A stretch of DNA of 52,341 nucleotides from Rhodospirillaceae bacterium (GTDB lineage: Bacteria > Pseudomonadota > Gammaproteobacteria > Steroidobacterales > Rariloculaceae): contig JAHEKF010000016.1 of NCBI GenBank assembly GCA_024638465.1, positions 1 to 52,341 on the forward strand. The letters are read 5' to 3'. Position numbers and translations under genes: made by a program. Under the pieces are notes generated by a model. It saw nothing but the letters and a program-made list of their open reading frames with translations, did no database searches and was not told the DNA's origin. This document shows, piece by piece, positions 28,263 to 37,702 of this stretch. The first letter of the stretch is position 1. Each line of letters opens with the position of its first letter.

Positions 28263-31200
28263 ATGTCACCGACGGCACGTTGGGGTGGTCTCATTCTGTG
28301 GTTTCTGGCGCCCGCAGCGTGGGCGCTTGGTCTCGGCGATATCGAGCTCGACTCGGCGCTGAATCAGCCATTGAGGGCCGAAATTCTTCTGGTGTCTGCG
28401 ACTGAGGAAGAGCTCTCGAGTCTGCGTATCACACTCGCCGACGCGGAGACTTTCGACCGCTATGGCCTCGACCGGCCGAATTTCCTCGAAGGAATCGATT
28501 TTCAGCTCGTCGGCGACGCACCGGGCGGTGCGGTCGTCGCGGTCAGCTCCGATCAGCCGATAGCCGAGCCATTCGTCACCATCTTGATAGAGGCAAACTG
28601 GTCGCGCGGGCGAATTCTGCGCGAGTACACGGTCCTGCTCGATCCTCCGGTATTGTTGCCCGTTCCCGCGGTAGCGGAATCGGTAGCACCCGCGCAGTCC
28701 GGCGCTTCAGCCGCTGCGCAGCCCGCGGCGCCGATTCAACGGCCCGCCGCGGCGGCACCAACGCCCGTAACAACAGCGCCGCCGGCACCGGCGCCGACGA
28801 CGCAACCGGTAACGCAGGCGGCACAGCAATCTGCGCAGCCCGCCACACAACCTGCCGCCACCGTCTCGACTCCGGCCAGCTATGGGCCGATTCAATCGGC
28901 GGAGACGCTCTGGTCGATCGCCGATCGGTTCCGCCCGACCGGCGTCACGATTAACCAGATGATGGTTGCCGTTTACCAGGCAAACCCGCAGGCGTTCAGC
29001 GGCAACATGAATACCCTGCATCAGGGCGCAACACTCACGCTACCGCAACCCGGCGCTTTCTCCGCGCTGAGTGCGGCTGCCGCAACTCAGGAAGTTCAGC
29101 GACAAACCGCGCTTTGGCAAGGTGCGAGCGAGGCCCAGGCCCGCCTGCGTCTCGTCACGCCGGAAACCGCGACTGAAATTCCAGCGGGCGCGACGTCGGC
29201 GGCCGACGGCCCGACGGGTGCGGGTCTGGCTGGCGGTACCGGTGCAGCCGACCAATCCGGTGCGCAAATCGCGGAACTGGAAGGTGAGCTCCAGACGCTT
29301 CGTGCCGAGCTCGACGACAGCCAGGCGCTGCTCTCGATTCGCGACCAACAGCTGCAGGAACTTCAGGATCAGCTGCGCGCCGTTCAGGAACAGCAGGACG
29401 CGACCGGTACAGCCGGAACGGGTCCGGCTCCGCAACCCGTGGCGTCGGAAGCCGGTGTCGATCTCGAAGAAGAGCCGCTGTTCGCGGATGAAACCGCGCC
29501 TGCGGAAGCAGACGCAGAGCCGGCGCCCGCCACAACCGTGCCGCCTGCTGTCACGCAGGTTGTCACGACCAGCGAGCCCTCGCTGGTTGCGCGTATTCTG
29601 GGCTGGCTGGGTAACCCGATTCTCTGGATTGGTCTCGGACTGCTGGCGCTCGTCGGCGCAGCGGCCTGGTTCCTGCGTTATCGTCAACAGGATGTCGATG
29701 ATGTAACCGGGCGTTGGGAAGCCCTCGAAGCCGACGTCGGCGAGGGCGAGGACGATGCGCGGGCTGCGACCGACAGGATGCGGCAACAGCAGGGCCTCGA
29801 TGACGCGTTCCAGGTCGAAGAACAAGCTCCAACGGATATCGAACCGGCCGCGGAAGCGAGAGCGGAAGTAGAACCGGAACCGTTGATCCGTTCGGACGAC
29901 GGGGTAGACGAACTCGATTCGTCGTTGCTTGCGTCGACCGGCCTTCAGTCCGACGATGAGTTACCCGGCGAAACGCTGACGATTGGAGTCCCGCCGGCGG
30001 ATTCGGACGCCGTCGCTGACGATACGCTTTCGAACCAGACCGTTATCAATCTCGAACAGGCGGATCCGATTGCCGAAGCCGATTTCCACATGGCCTACGG
30101 TCTCTATGATCAGGCTGCCGAACTCGTCGAGAAAGCGCTCGAAGCCGAACCGGGTCGGCGCGATTTGACGCTCAAGTTGCTGGAAGTCTTTTTCGTTTGG
30201 GGGAATAAGGATTCGTTCCTCAATACGGCGCAGGCCCTGCATGCCGAAATCGGCTCAGGCGGCGACTCCGACTGGGACAAGGTCGTGATCATGGGCAAGC
30301 AGATCTGCCCGGACGACGCGTTGTTTTCTGCCGCACCAGCTTCCGGCGGTGCCGTGGACGTCGATCTCGACGCGGGCGATTCGCCCGAGCTCGACATGGC
30401 ATTCGCCGCCGATGACGATGCCGGTGTCGATCTCGATCTTGGCGACCTGGGAGACGGCGAAGTCGATCTCTCGCTCGAATCGAGCGGCACGGTGGAGCAG
30501 CCTTCGAAAGAAGCCGATAGCATCGACCTCGACCTCGACCTCGGCTTCGGATCGGGTGACACGCTCGAGCAGGCGTCGGACGACGCGTTGGATCTCGGGC
30601 TCGAGTCCGGCGGCATGGCGGAGCAGGCGCCGGACGATGCGCTCGACCTCGATCTTGGAGCCGGCAGCGCAGAAGACCTGCTGACCGACGACGCGCTGGA
30701 TCTCGGTGACCAGACGGCTGCGGGTCTCGAAGCGGCGCTGATCGATCCCGATGCGGCGGACGATGCCGGCAGCGCGACTGATATAGCGGAAGCCGAAATC
30801 GAAGACGCATTGAACGAACTCCCTGACGCTTTCGATGATTTGCCCGATGCAGAAGTGCAGGCTGACGCAGCGGGGGAGGCCGGCGATACCGTCGGCGGAG
30901 ATCTCGATGAAACCGAAACCGTGATCGATGACCTCGCTGCCACGCAAGAGTCGCCGACCGTGGAGACCCCGATTTCCGAAACGCCCGATCACACGGGAAG
31001 CGTGACAGACGTTGCGGAAGGTCCGCTCGTGGAGCTCGACAGCACCGGCGAGCTGCCGGTCGTGGACGAGCCGGTCGCGGCCGAGGCGCAGGATTCCGGA
31101 ATTCGCACTGCTGAAATCGATCTCGACGATCTGGGGCTGGATGTCGAGGACCTCACTGATCTGACCGGCGATCTCAGCGTGCTCGCCGCGGCAGATGACG

Positions 31201-31940
31201 ATCTCGAGACCAGCGACGAGGATGACACCGCGATTGACGAGGCTGGTGTCCTGACGTCCGAGGGCGTTGCCGATGTTCTTCAGGAGGATGAAGACGCCGA
31301 GCCGTTGGGTGAGAACGATCAAACGCTGCTCGCGCCCGGCGGTGACGACGCGGACGAGGCGACGATCAGCGACGATGATGCGACGCTGCTCGCGCCGGGA
31401 ACCGGCGACTCGACTTTCATGGGGATCGGTGACGAGGACGCAACCCTGCTCGCCTCCGAATACAGTGACGAGGACGGGACCGGCAATACGAAGCAAATGG
31501 AGCAGATCTCGGCCGCGGATTTCGGCCTGGATGATTTACCGGATGACGTTGCCGACGCGGCAGGAGCTGAAGTCGCCGATGTGACCGACGCAACTGCGAG
31601 CATCGATCTCGACCTCGCGGACCTCGAGTCCGCGCTCGAAGACAGCGATACGGTAGAGCAGCCGATCGCGAAATCGGTCGGGTCCGATCTCCTCGGCGGC
31701 GGGGAGCCCCCGGATCTGAATCTCGATGCGGGATCCGGTGCCGATGGAAGTACAACCCGCAGCGGCATGCTCGATCCGCATACGATGACGATGACGGAAG
31801 TCGGCACCAAACTGGATCTTGCGCGCGCGTATATGGACATGGGCGATCCCGACGGTGCGAAGAGTATCCTCGAAGAAGTGATCGAGGAAGGCGATGAGGG
31901 CCAGCAGCAGGAAGCCAAGGGTCTGATCGACAACCTCTAG
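28263..31940 (+). CDS. fimV: FimV pilus/polarity hub protein
   Basis: A 1,225-aa inner-membrane protein. In order: a signal peptide ending near APAAWA; the conserved FimV N-terminal domain (LGLGDIELDSALNQPLRAEI); a Pro/Ala/Thr-rich linker; a LysM peptidoglycan-binding domain (about 205-260); a coiled coil (about 335-380); one membrane helix (about 460-480); a very acidic cytoplasmic repeat region; and the C-terminal FimV TPR domain ending in KGLIDNL. FimV localises polar machinery and supports type IV pili. ATG 28263 has AGGGGA 6 nt upstream and gives a clean signal peptide; a longer frame starts at the asd stop. The asd-fimV-truA order matches Pseudomonas. Confidence 0.93.
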   Translation: MSPTARWGGLILWFLAPAAWALGLGDIELDSALNQPLRAEILLVSATEEELSSLRITLADAETFDRYGLDRPNFLEGIDFQLVGDAPGGAVVAVSSDQPIAEPFVTILIEANWSRGRILREYTVLLDPPVLLPVPAVAESVAPAQSGASAAAQPAAPIQRPAAAAPTPVTTAPPAPAPTTQPVTQAAQQSAQPATQPAATVSTPASYGPIQSAETLWSIADRFRPTGVTINQMMVAVYQANPQAFSGNMNTLHQGATLTLPQPGAFSALSAAAATQEVQRQTALWQGASEAQARLRLVTPETATEIPAGATSAADGPTGAGLAGGTGAADQSGAQIAELEGELQTLRAELDDSQALLSIRDQQLQELQDQLRAVQEQQDATGTAGTGPAPQPVASEAGVDLEEEPLFADETAPAEADAEPAPATTVPPAVTQVVTTSEPSLVARILGWLGNPILWIGLGLLALVGAAAWFLRYRQQDVDDVTGRWEALEADVGEGEDDARAATDRMRQQQGLDDAFQVEEQAPTDIEPAAEARAEVEPEPLIRSDDGVDELDSSLLASTGLQSDDELPGETLTIGVPPADSDAVADDTLSNQTVINLEQADPIAEADFHMAYGLYDQAAELVEKALEAEPGRRDLTLKLLEVFFVWGNKDSFLNTAQALHAEIGSGGDSDWDKVVIMGKQICPDDALFSAAPASGGAVDVDLDAGDSPELDMAFAADDDAGVDLDLGDLGDGEVDLSLESSGTVEQPSKEADSIDLDLDLGFGSGDTLEQASDDALDLGLESGGMAEQAPDDALDLDLGAGSAEDLLTDDALDLGDQTAAGLEAALIDPDAADDAGSATDIAEAEIEDALNELPDAFDDLPDAEVQADAAGEAGDTVGGDLDETETVIDDLAATQESPTVETPISETPDHTGSVTDVAEGPLVELDSTGELPVVDEPVAAEAQDSGIRTAEIDLDDLGLDVEDLTDLTGDLSVLAAADDDLETSDEDDTAIDEAGVLTSEGVADVLQEDEDAEPLGENDQTLLAPGGDDADEATISDDDATLLAPGTGDSTFMGIGDEDATLLASEYSDEDGTGNTKQMEQISAADFGLDDLPDDVADAAGAEVADVTDATASIDLDLADLESALEDSDTVEQPIAKSVGSDLLGGGEPPDLNLDAGSGADGSTTRSGMLDPHTMTMTEVGTKLDLARAYMDMGDPDGAKSILEEVIEEGDEGQQQEAKGLIDNL
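30349..31660 (+). repeat. Acidic degenerate repeats inside fimV
   Basis: Within the cytoplasmic part of FimV, short Asp/Leu-rich units recur. Examples are DDALDLGLESGG, DDALDLDLGAG and DDALDLG, and later three copies around DQTLLAPG, DATLLAPG and DATLLASE. At DNA level the GATCTCGA and CTCGACCTCGA runs recur. The repeats are coding and in frame; they may vary in number between strains. Confidence 0.7.
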
Positions 31941-31951
31941 TCAACCGCGTT

Positions 31952-32734
31952 TTGCGCATCGCTCTCGGTCTCGAATACGACGGTACGGACTTCGTCGGCT
32001 GGCAAGCTCAGCGCGACGAGCGCAGTGTGCAGCAGACGCTTTCAGAGGCGATCTCTGTGGTTGCCGACCATCGGGTCACGGTGGCCGGATCCGGTCGAAC
32101 GGATGCCGGTGTGCACGCGCTGCAGCAAGTGGCTCACTTCGATACCGAGTCGCAACGCGAGGAGCGCCAGTGGCTGCTCGGAATCAATTCCAATCTTTCT
32201 GCCGATATCGCCGTACAGTGGGTCAGGCTTGTCGACGGCTCGTTCGATGCGCGGCGCTCGGCGCTCTGGCGTCGCTATCGCTATCTCATCATGCAACGCA
32301 GCGTTCGCTCGGCGCTCATGCATCGGCGGACCTGGTGGTTACGTGAGAATCTCGATTGCGGTGCGATGTCGGCAGCTGCCACGAACTGGCTAGGGGAGAA
32401 CGACTTCTCGGCGTTTCGTGCGGCGGGCTGTCAGTCGTCGACGCCGATGCGCAGGCTCATGGTCGTCGGGATCCACGAGCTAGACTCGTTGATTTCCTTC
32501 GAATTCACGGCGAATGCATTTCTACAGCACATGGTCAGGAACATCGTGGGCGTTCTGGTAAAGATCGGCACGGGAGCAGCGCCGCCGGCATGGGGCGCTG
32601 ATGTGCTTTCGGGCCGCGACCGAACCCGCGGCGGCGTGGCCGCTCCGCCACAGGGATTAACGCTCATGGAAGTCGGCTATCCTGCCAGGTTCGAGATTCC
32701 TTTGCCGCAAGACGCATGGAGCGGGCTTCCATGA
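31952..32734 (+). CDS. truA: tRNA pseudouridine(38-40) synthase
   Basis: A 260-aa enzyme that modifies uridines 38-40 in the anticodon arm. The catalytic Asp lies in GSGRTDAGVHA; the start matches MRIALGLEYDGTDFVGWQ. The start codon is TTG at 31952, the only one that fits the family N-terminus, 11 nt after the fimV stop. The stop codon lies inside a perfect 6-bp hairpin (32722-32739). Confidence 0.95.
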   Translation: MRIALGLEYDGTDFVGWQAQRDERSVQQTLSEAISVVADHRVTVAGSGRTDAGVHALQQVAHFDTESQREERQWLLGINSNLSADIAVQWVRLVDGSFDARRSALWRRYRYLIMQRSVRSALMHRRTWWLRENLDCGAMSAAATNWLGENDFSAFRAAGCQSSTPMRRLMVVGIHELDSLISFEFTANAFLQHMVRNIVGVLVKIGTGAAPPAWGADVLSGRDRTRGGVAAPPQGLTLMEVGYPARFEIPLPQDAWSGLP

Positions 32735-32779
32735 GCCCGATTCGGCCGCGAAGGCGTAGCCGGAGCGCCGGGCAGCGCC
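32722..32779. repeat. Two GC-rich inverted repeats between truA and accD
   Basis: CGGGCT-tccatg-AGCCCG (32722-32739) is a perfect 6-bp stem. It is followed by an interrupted stem, GGCGT-a-GCC (32753-32761) with GGC-a-GCGCC (32771-32779). No T-tract follows either, so they are poor intrinsic terminators. In Pseudomonas and Xanthomonas trpF sits in this interval. The remaining gap to accD holds a TATTAT hexamer (32809-32814) as a possible -10 with no good -35. Confidence 0.4.
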
Positions 32780-32843
32780 TGGTCACTGTGAGAACGTGGA
32801 GTTTTCGTTATTATTCCCTGCCCCCTAAGTCGGTGACGTGTAC

Positions 32844-33704
32844 ATGAGCTGGTTCGACAAACTCATGCCATCCCGGATCAAGACCGAGCAGCGCAAGCGC
32901 TCCGTACCGGAAGGCCTGTGGGTGAAATGCACCAGCTGCGACGCACAACTCTACCGCGCCGAGCTGAAACGAAGCCTGTTCGTCTGTCCTAAATGCGAAT
33001 ACCACATGCGCGTCGGTGCGCGGGACCGGCTCGAAATGTTTCTCGATGCCGACTCCAGTCACGAGCTCGCGGCGAAACTCGAACCGCAGGATCCACTGAA
33101 ATTTCGCGACGGCAAGCGCTATCGCGACCGTTTGAGTCAGGCGCAGAAAGATACCGGGGAGCGCGATGCGCTCGTGGTTTACGCCGGAACCGTCAAGGCA
33201 ATCCCCGTTGTAGCGGCGGCGTTCGAGTTCCGTTTCATGGGCGGTTCGATGGGATCTGTCGTCGGTGAACGTTTCGTCCGCGGCGTCCACTACGCGATCG
33301 ATAACAAGCGGCCCTTTATTTGTTTCACCTCCAGCGGTGGAGCGCGCATGCAGGAGGCGCTGTTGTCGCTGCTGCAGATGGCGAAGACGAGTTCAGCGCT
33401 GGCGGAGCTTGCCGATGCCGGTTTGCCCTACATCTCTTTCATGACGGATCCGACGACGGGGGGCGTGTCGGCCAGTCTGGCCCTGCTTGGTGACTTCAAT
33501 TTGGCCGAGCCTCGTGCACTAATCGGATTCGCCGGACCGCGGGTCATCGAACAAACGGTAGGCGAGAAATTGCCCGAGGGATTTCAGCGCTCCGAGTTTC
33601 TGCTCGAAAAAGGTGCTCTCGACATGATCGTCGATCGTCGTCGCGCGCGTGACGAAGTCGCGGCCCTCCTGGCAAAGGTCACGGATCGACCGCCGCCGTC
33701 TTGA
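32844..33704 (+). CDS. accD: Acetyl-CoA carboxylase carboxyltransferase subunit beta
   Basis: A 286-aa subunit that, with AccA, transfers CO2 from biotin to acetyl-CoA in fatty-acid synthesis. The N-terminal four-cysteine zinc ribbon (CTSC ... CPKC) and the crotonase-type core ([30 protein letters not shown]) are present. ATG 32844 gives the family MSWFDKL start; GTG 32838 would add two residues. Its TGA overlaps the TTG start of folC. Confidence 0.96.
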   Translation: MSWFDKLMPSRIKTEQRKRSVPEGLWVKCTSCDAQLYRAELKRSLFVCPKCEYHMRVGARDRLEMFLDADSSHELAAKLEPQDPLKFRDGKRYRDRLSQAQKDTGERDALVVYAGTVKAIPVVAAAFEFRFMGGSMGSVVGERFVRGVHYAIDNKRPFICFTSSGGARMQEALLSLLQMAKTSSALAELADAGLPYISFMTDPTTGGVSASLALLGDFNLAEPRALIGFAGPRVIEQTVGEKLPEGFQRSEFLLEKGALDMIVDRRRARDEVAALLAKVTDRPPPS

Positions 33705-35020
33705 GCGCAACACCGAGCGACACCGGAAGGCTCGCCGATCTCGACGACTGGCTGGAGTGGCTCGAAACGCTCCATCCCAAAAAGATCGACCTCGGGCTCG
33801 AGCGGGTTATCGCAGTTCTTGGGGCGCTTGATTTGGCAGATCCGCCGTATCGCGTCGTCACGGTAGGAGGGACGAACGGTAAGGGCTCCTGTGTCGCCCT
33901 GCTCGAGAGTATTTACCGGCAGGCGGGGTACCGGGTCGGGGCGTACACATCGCCGCACCTGTGGCGTTTCAACGAGCGCATGCGTGTCGATTTTCGGGAA
34001 GCGAGCGATGCCGAGATTGTCGATGTTTTCCGTGAGATCGATAGCGCGCGCGGCGATATCACCCTCTCGTATTTCGAGTGCGCTACCGTCGCTGCCATGG
34101 CCTGGTTCGCGCGGCGTGACGTCGATATTGCGATTCTGGAAGTAGGACTTGGAGGCAGGCTCGACGCCGTCAACGCGGTGGACCCGGATGCCAGCCTTAT
34201 CGTCAGTATAGCTCTCGATCATCAGGCATGGCTCGGGGAGACGCGCTCCGTGATAGCGATCGAGAAAGCCGGAATCATGCGCCAGGGCCGCCCCACGATC
34301 GTGGCGGATCCGCAACCGCCCGAGTCACTTCTGAAGCGCGCCGACGAACTCGACGCAAAGCTGCTGCTGTCCGGCCGGGATTTCGGTCACGATTCTGCAT
34401 CCGGTGACACTTGGCACTATCGACCGCGGTCCGGCGATTCGCTCCGGCTTCCATTGCCGAACTTCGGCGGGCTCGTGCAGCGCGGCAACGCGGCCGCCTG
34501 CGTCGCGCTGGTACTGGCACTGGGGGAGGAGCTGCCCGTCAGCGAGGACTCGCTCGGGCTGGGTATTGCGGGCGCGCAAATTCACGCACGCTTCGAGCGG
34601 CATTCGGTCGGCGATGCCGAATGGATATTCGATGTAGCACACAATCCCGCTGCCGCCCGGGTGCTCGCTGCCGAGCTCGACAGCGAACCGGTCAGCGGGC
34701 GGACGTTCGCTGTCCTTGCCATGATGGCTGACAAGGACGTCGGTGGCGTGATTGATCCTTTTATCGATCTGGTCGACGAGTGGGTAACCGTCCGCGTAGG
34801 GGGAGCGCGTGGCGCGGACGCTGAAACGCTGGCGGAAGCGCTACGATCCGGAGGCGCGCGCGCGGCCGCCGCGGCTTCGGACATCGATTCGGCGTGTGCA
34901 CGATTGCGAAAAACGGCCGGCTCCAACGATCGGGTAATCGTGTTCGGTTCCTGCTATATCGTTGGTCCCGCAATGACGTCGCTTGGGCTATACTGCGCTC
35001 CGTCTTCAACTGGCAATTAA
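33701..35020 (+). CDS. folC: Bifunctional dihydrofolate synthase/folylpolyglutamate synthase
   Basis: A 439-aa Mur-ligase-type enzyme that forms dihydrofolate and adds glutamates to folates. The P-loop [26 protein letters not shown], and the C-terminal ligase motif [10 protein letters not shown] are intact. The start is TTG 33701, overlapping the accD stop as TTGA; this is the only start near the family N-terminus and implies coupled translation. accD-folC-dedD-cvpA-purF is the enterobacterial order. Confidence 0.94.
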   Translation: MSATPSDTGRLADLDDWLEWLETLHPKKIDLGLERVIAVLGALDLADPPYRVVTVGGTNGKGSCVALLESIYRQAGYRVGAYTSPHLWRFNERMRVDFREASDAEIVDVFREIDSARGDITLSYFECATVAAMAWFARRDVDIAILEVGLGGRLDAVNAVDPDASLIVSIALDHQAWLGETRSVIAIEKAGIMRQGRPTIVADPQPPESLLKRADELDAKLLLSGRDFGHDSASGDTWHYRPRSGDSLRLPLPNFGGLVQRGNAAACVALVLALGEELPVSEDSLGLGIAGAQIHARFERHSVGDAEWIFDVAHNPAAARVLAAELDSEPVSGRTFAVLAMMADKDVGGVIDPFIDLVDEWVTVRVGGARGADAETLAEALRSGGARAAAAASDIDSACARLRKTAGSNDRVIVFGSCYIVGPAMTSLGLYCAPSSTGN

Positions 35021-35028
35021 TCCTCCTG

Positions 35029-35622
35029 ATGGATCGGGGCGTGAAGGAACGACTGGTTGGCGCAGCAGTGCTCGTCGCGCTGGGCGTATGGCTCATACCC
35101 TGGGTTCTCGACGGTCCCGATGATCCGGTCGAGCCCGAAGAGGTCGCGTTGACGCTTCCCGTTCCCGGGGCCGACGACCCGCTGCGATCTCAGACCGTCG
35201 TTCTCGACAATGATCGCGATACACCGACTCCGGTACCCGATAATTCTGCCGATACCGAAACGGATACGCCGACGGATCCCGCGGTCCCGGAAAGTACCGC
35301 ACAGGCAGTGCCGGACATGCCGGCCGAGCCGCCACCGGTTCCCGAACCGATCGCCGAAGTCGCTGCGGCACCTTCGGCTCCAGAGCCGGAATCGGGCTGG
35401 TATATCCAGGCGGGAGCCTATGAGGACGTCGAGAATGCGAGGCGGCAGGCACAGCGAGTTTCCGCCCTCGGCTTCGACGCGAAGGTGTCGGCATTCACCG
35501 CGAGCGGAAGAACGGTGCAGCGAGTGCGTATCGGCCCGCAGCGATCGAGAGATAACGCTGAGTCAATTGCATCGGCGCTGTCTGCGCATGGTTTCGTGGT
35601 TCGGGTTGTAAGCGAGGAATAG
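35029..35622 (+). CDS. dedD: SPOR domain cell-division protein, DedD-like
   Basis: A 197-aa inner-membrane protein: short cytoplasmic start MDRGVKERLVG, one membrane helix (about 8-26), a Pro/Glu/Asp-rich periplasmic linker, and a C-terminal SPOR domain (about 122-197, beginning GWYIQAGAYED). SPOR domains bind denuded glycan at the septum. Position between folC and cvpA and the N-terminus support DedD orthology. ATG 35029 fits the family although no Shine-Dalgarno is visible; a longer frame overlaps folC. Confidence 0.88.
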   Translation: MDRGVKERLVGAAVLVALGVWLIPWVLDGPDDPVEPEEVALTLPVPGADDPLRSQTVVLDNDRDTPTPVPDNSADTETDTPTDPAVPESTAQAVPDMPAEPPPVPEPIAEVAAAPSAPEPESGWYIQAGAYEDVENARRQAQRVSALGFDAKVSAFTASGRTVQRVRIGPQRSRDNAESIASALSAHGFVVRVVSEE

Positions 35623-35645
35623 CGCTCTATTGATAGCGTGCGACA

Positions 35646-36125
35646 GTGACCTGGGTTGATTGGCTAATCGTCGTCGCCTGCGTCGGGTCCGCGGGTTTCG
35701 GTTTCTGGCGGGGGTTCGCGCAGGAAGCGTTGTCCGTCGTGACCTGGCTCGCGGCAATCTGGTTGGGCTGGCGGTTCGCGTGGGCTGTCGAACCCATGCT
35801 CGGAGAATGGGTTGTCGCGCCCGAACTCCGGGTCTGGGCGGCACGAGCACTGATCTTCATTCTGATCTTGATAGCAGGTGGATTGATCGCGTGGTTTGTA
35901 AGAGAACTCGTAAGACGCTCGAGCCTGGGTGGGACGGATCGAATACTCGGCTCGATGTTCGGCTTCCTGCGCGGAGTGCTTATCGTCGGCGTCGGCGTCA
36001 TCGTGCTGCAGTTTACCGGTCTGGATCAGGACCCCTGGTGGCAGGGTGCGACGTTGAGCGAGTACGGAGAGCGCGTCGCAGCCGGGATTCGTTACTACGC
36101 GGAGTTGGGCAGTCAGTATCTTTAA
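35646..36125 (+). CDS. cvpA: CvpA family membrane protein
   Basis: A 159-aa protein with four hydrophobic segments (about 5-22, 28-45, 62-85, 100-122), as in CvpA, originally linked to colicin V production and envelope tolerance. The first segment contains FGFWRGFAQE, typical of the family. The start is GTG 35646 with a weak ribosome-binding site. It precedes purF by 32 nt as in E. coli. Confidence 0.9.
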   Translation: MTWVDWLIVVACVGSAGFGFWRGFAQEALSVVTWLAAIWLGWRFAWAVEPMLGEWVVAPELRVWAARALIFILILIAGGLIAWFVRELVRRSSLGGTDRILGSMFGFLRGVLIVGVGVIVLQFTGLDQDPWWQGATLSEYGERVAAGIRYYAELGSQYL

Positions 36126-36157
36126 CATTCGGGTAGATTCCCGGAGGTCCTCATAGC

Positions 36158-37696
36158 ATGTGCGGAATTGTCGGAATTGTCGGCCAGAGTGCCGTTAACC
36201 AGTCGATCTACGACGCGTTAACCAATCTTCAGCACCGTGGTCAGGACGCTGCGGGAATCATGACCGAGGAGGCCGGCCATCTGTTTATGCGCAAGAGCAA
36301 CGGCCTGGTACGGGACGTTTTTCACCAGCGGCATATGCTCAGGTTGCGAGGAAATGTCGGTATCGGGCACGTCCGCTATCCGACCGCGGGCAGCGCGAGC
36401 ATGTCGGAAGCGCAGCCGTTCTATGTCAACTCCCCGTACGGAATCTGTCTCGCGCACAACGGCAATCTGGTTAATACCGAAGAGCTGAAGCGCCTTGTTA
36501 CCCAGAGCGATCGCAGACATCTGAATACCACCTCCGATACAGAAGTCCTGCTGAATGTGTTCGCCCATGAATTGGGAAGGCAGTCCAGCAATAGCCTGAC
36601 GCCGGAGGCGATCCTCAATGCGGTCGCGGCCGTTCACGATCGCTGCTCGGGGGGGTACGCGGTTGTCGCGATGATTATCGGCTATGGGATCGTCGCATTC
36701 CGGGACCCGCATGGAATTCGTCCGGTCGTCATGGGAGTCCGTCAGACGGATAATGGTCCCGAGAGAATGGTCGCGTCGGAGAGCGTCGCGCTCGACGCGC
36801 TCGGGTTCGAACTAGAGAGGGATATCAGGCCTGGCGAAGCCGTTTTCATTAACGTGAACGGTGAACTCTTTAGCAGCGATTACGAGAAATCCACGAGTTA
36901 TACACCGTGTATATTCGAGTTCGTCTATTTCGCCCGACCCGATTCTATTATCGATAATCTGTCCGTGTATAAGGCGCGATTGAGAATGGGCGAACAGCTT
37001 GCCGGAAAGATACTTCGGCAGCGGCCGAATCACGACATTGATGTTGTCATACCGATTCCGGATACATCGAGAACCGCAGCCGTTCAGGTTGCGCATGAGC
37101 TAGGCGTAAAATACCGTGAAGGATTCATAAAAAATCGCTATATCGGCCGAACGTTCATCATGCCTGGACAGGAGGAACGCAAAGCGTCGGTTCGCAGAAA
37201 GCTCAACGCGATAGAGCTGGAGTTTCTCGGCAAGAATGTGTTGCTCGTCGATGACTCGATAGTCCGGGGTACGACTTCTCAGCAGATTATCAACATGGCG
37301 CGTGAAGCGGGCGCGAAGAAAGTCTATTTCGCGTCAGCGGCTCCAGCAGTCCGTCATCCGAACGTCTATGGCATTGATATGCCGGCAGCCAGTGAGCTGG
37401 TGGCGAACGGCCGTACCGACGAGGAAGTCCAGGATATTATCGGTGCCGATTGGCTCATTTATCAGGATCTCGACGCGCTCGTGCAAGCCGTGCACCATAA
37501 GAACGCAGCCATTGAGGCGTTCGACTCTTCGTGCTTCTCGGGCAAGTATGTCACGGGCAATGTCAGCAAATCCTATCTGGAGAAGCTCGAGCTCGAGCGC
37601 GCGGATTCGGCCAAGGTCATGCGTGATGCACGCGTTCTCAGCGAAGAGGGCGATGACGATGCCGGAGGTGAAATTCAGGTAGCCAGCGGACTTTGA
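36158..37696 (+). CDS. purF: Amidophosphoribosyltransferase
   Basis: The 512-aa first committed enzyme of purine synthesis. MCGIVGIVG gives Cys2 as the glutaminase nucleophile after Met removal. The PRPP-binding motif [14 protein letters not shown] is present. GGAGG lies 10 nt before the ATG. I see no PurR box upstream. A kinase gene starts 6 nt after the stop, so the two are likely co-transcribed. Confidence 0.97.
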   Translation: MCGIVGIVGQSAVNQSIYDALTNLQHRGQDAAGIMTEEAGHLFMRKSNGLVRDVFHQRHMLRLRGNVGIGHVRYPTAGSASMSEAQPFYVNSPYGICLAHNGNLVNTEELKRLVTQSDRRHLNTTSDTEVLLNVFAHELGRQSSNSLTPEAILNAVAAVHDRCSGGYAVVAMIIGYGIVAFRDPHGIRPVVMGVRQTDNGPERMVASESVALDALGFELERDIRPGEAVFINVNGELFSSDYEKSTSYTPCIFEFVYFARPDSIIDNLSVYKARLRMGEQLAGKILRQRPNHDIDVVIPIPDTSRTAAVQVAHELGVKYREGFIKNRYIGRTFIMPGQEERKASVRRKLNAIELEFLGKNVLLVDDSIVRGTTSQQIINMAREAGAKKVYFASAAPAVRHPNVYGIDMPAASELVANGRTDEEVQDIIGADWLIYQDLDALVQAVHHKNAAIEAFDSSCFSGKYVTGNVSKSYLEKLELERADSAKVMRDARVLSEEGDDDAGGEIQVASGL

Positions 37697-37702
37697 CGCT
37701 TC

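Noticed and set aside
30255-31496. A 413-codon minus-strand open frame
   Set aside because: It mirrors the acidic repeats of fimV; the apparent reading frame is a by-product of repeated GAT/CTC codons.
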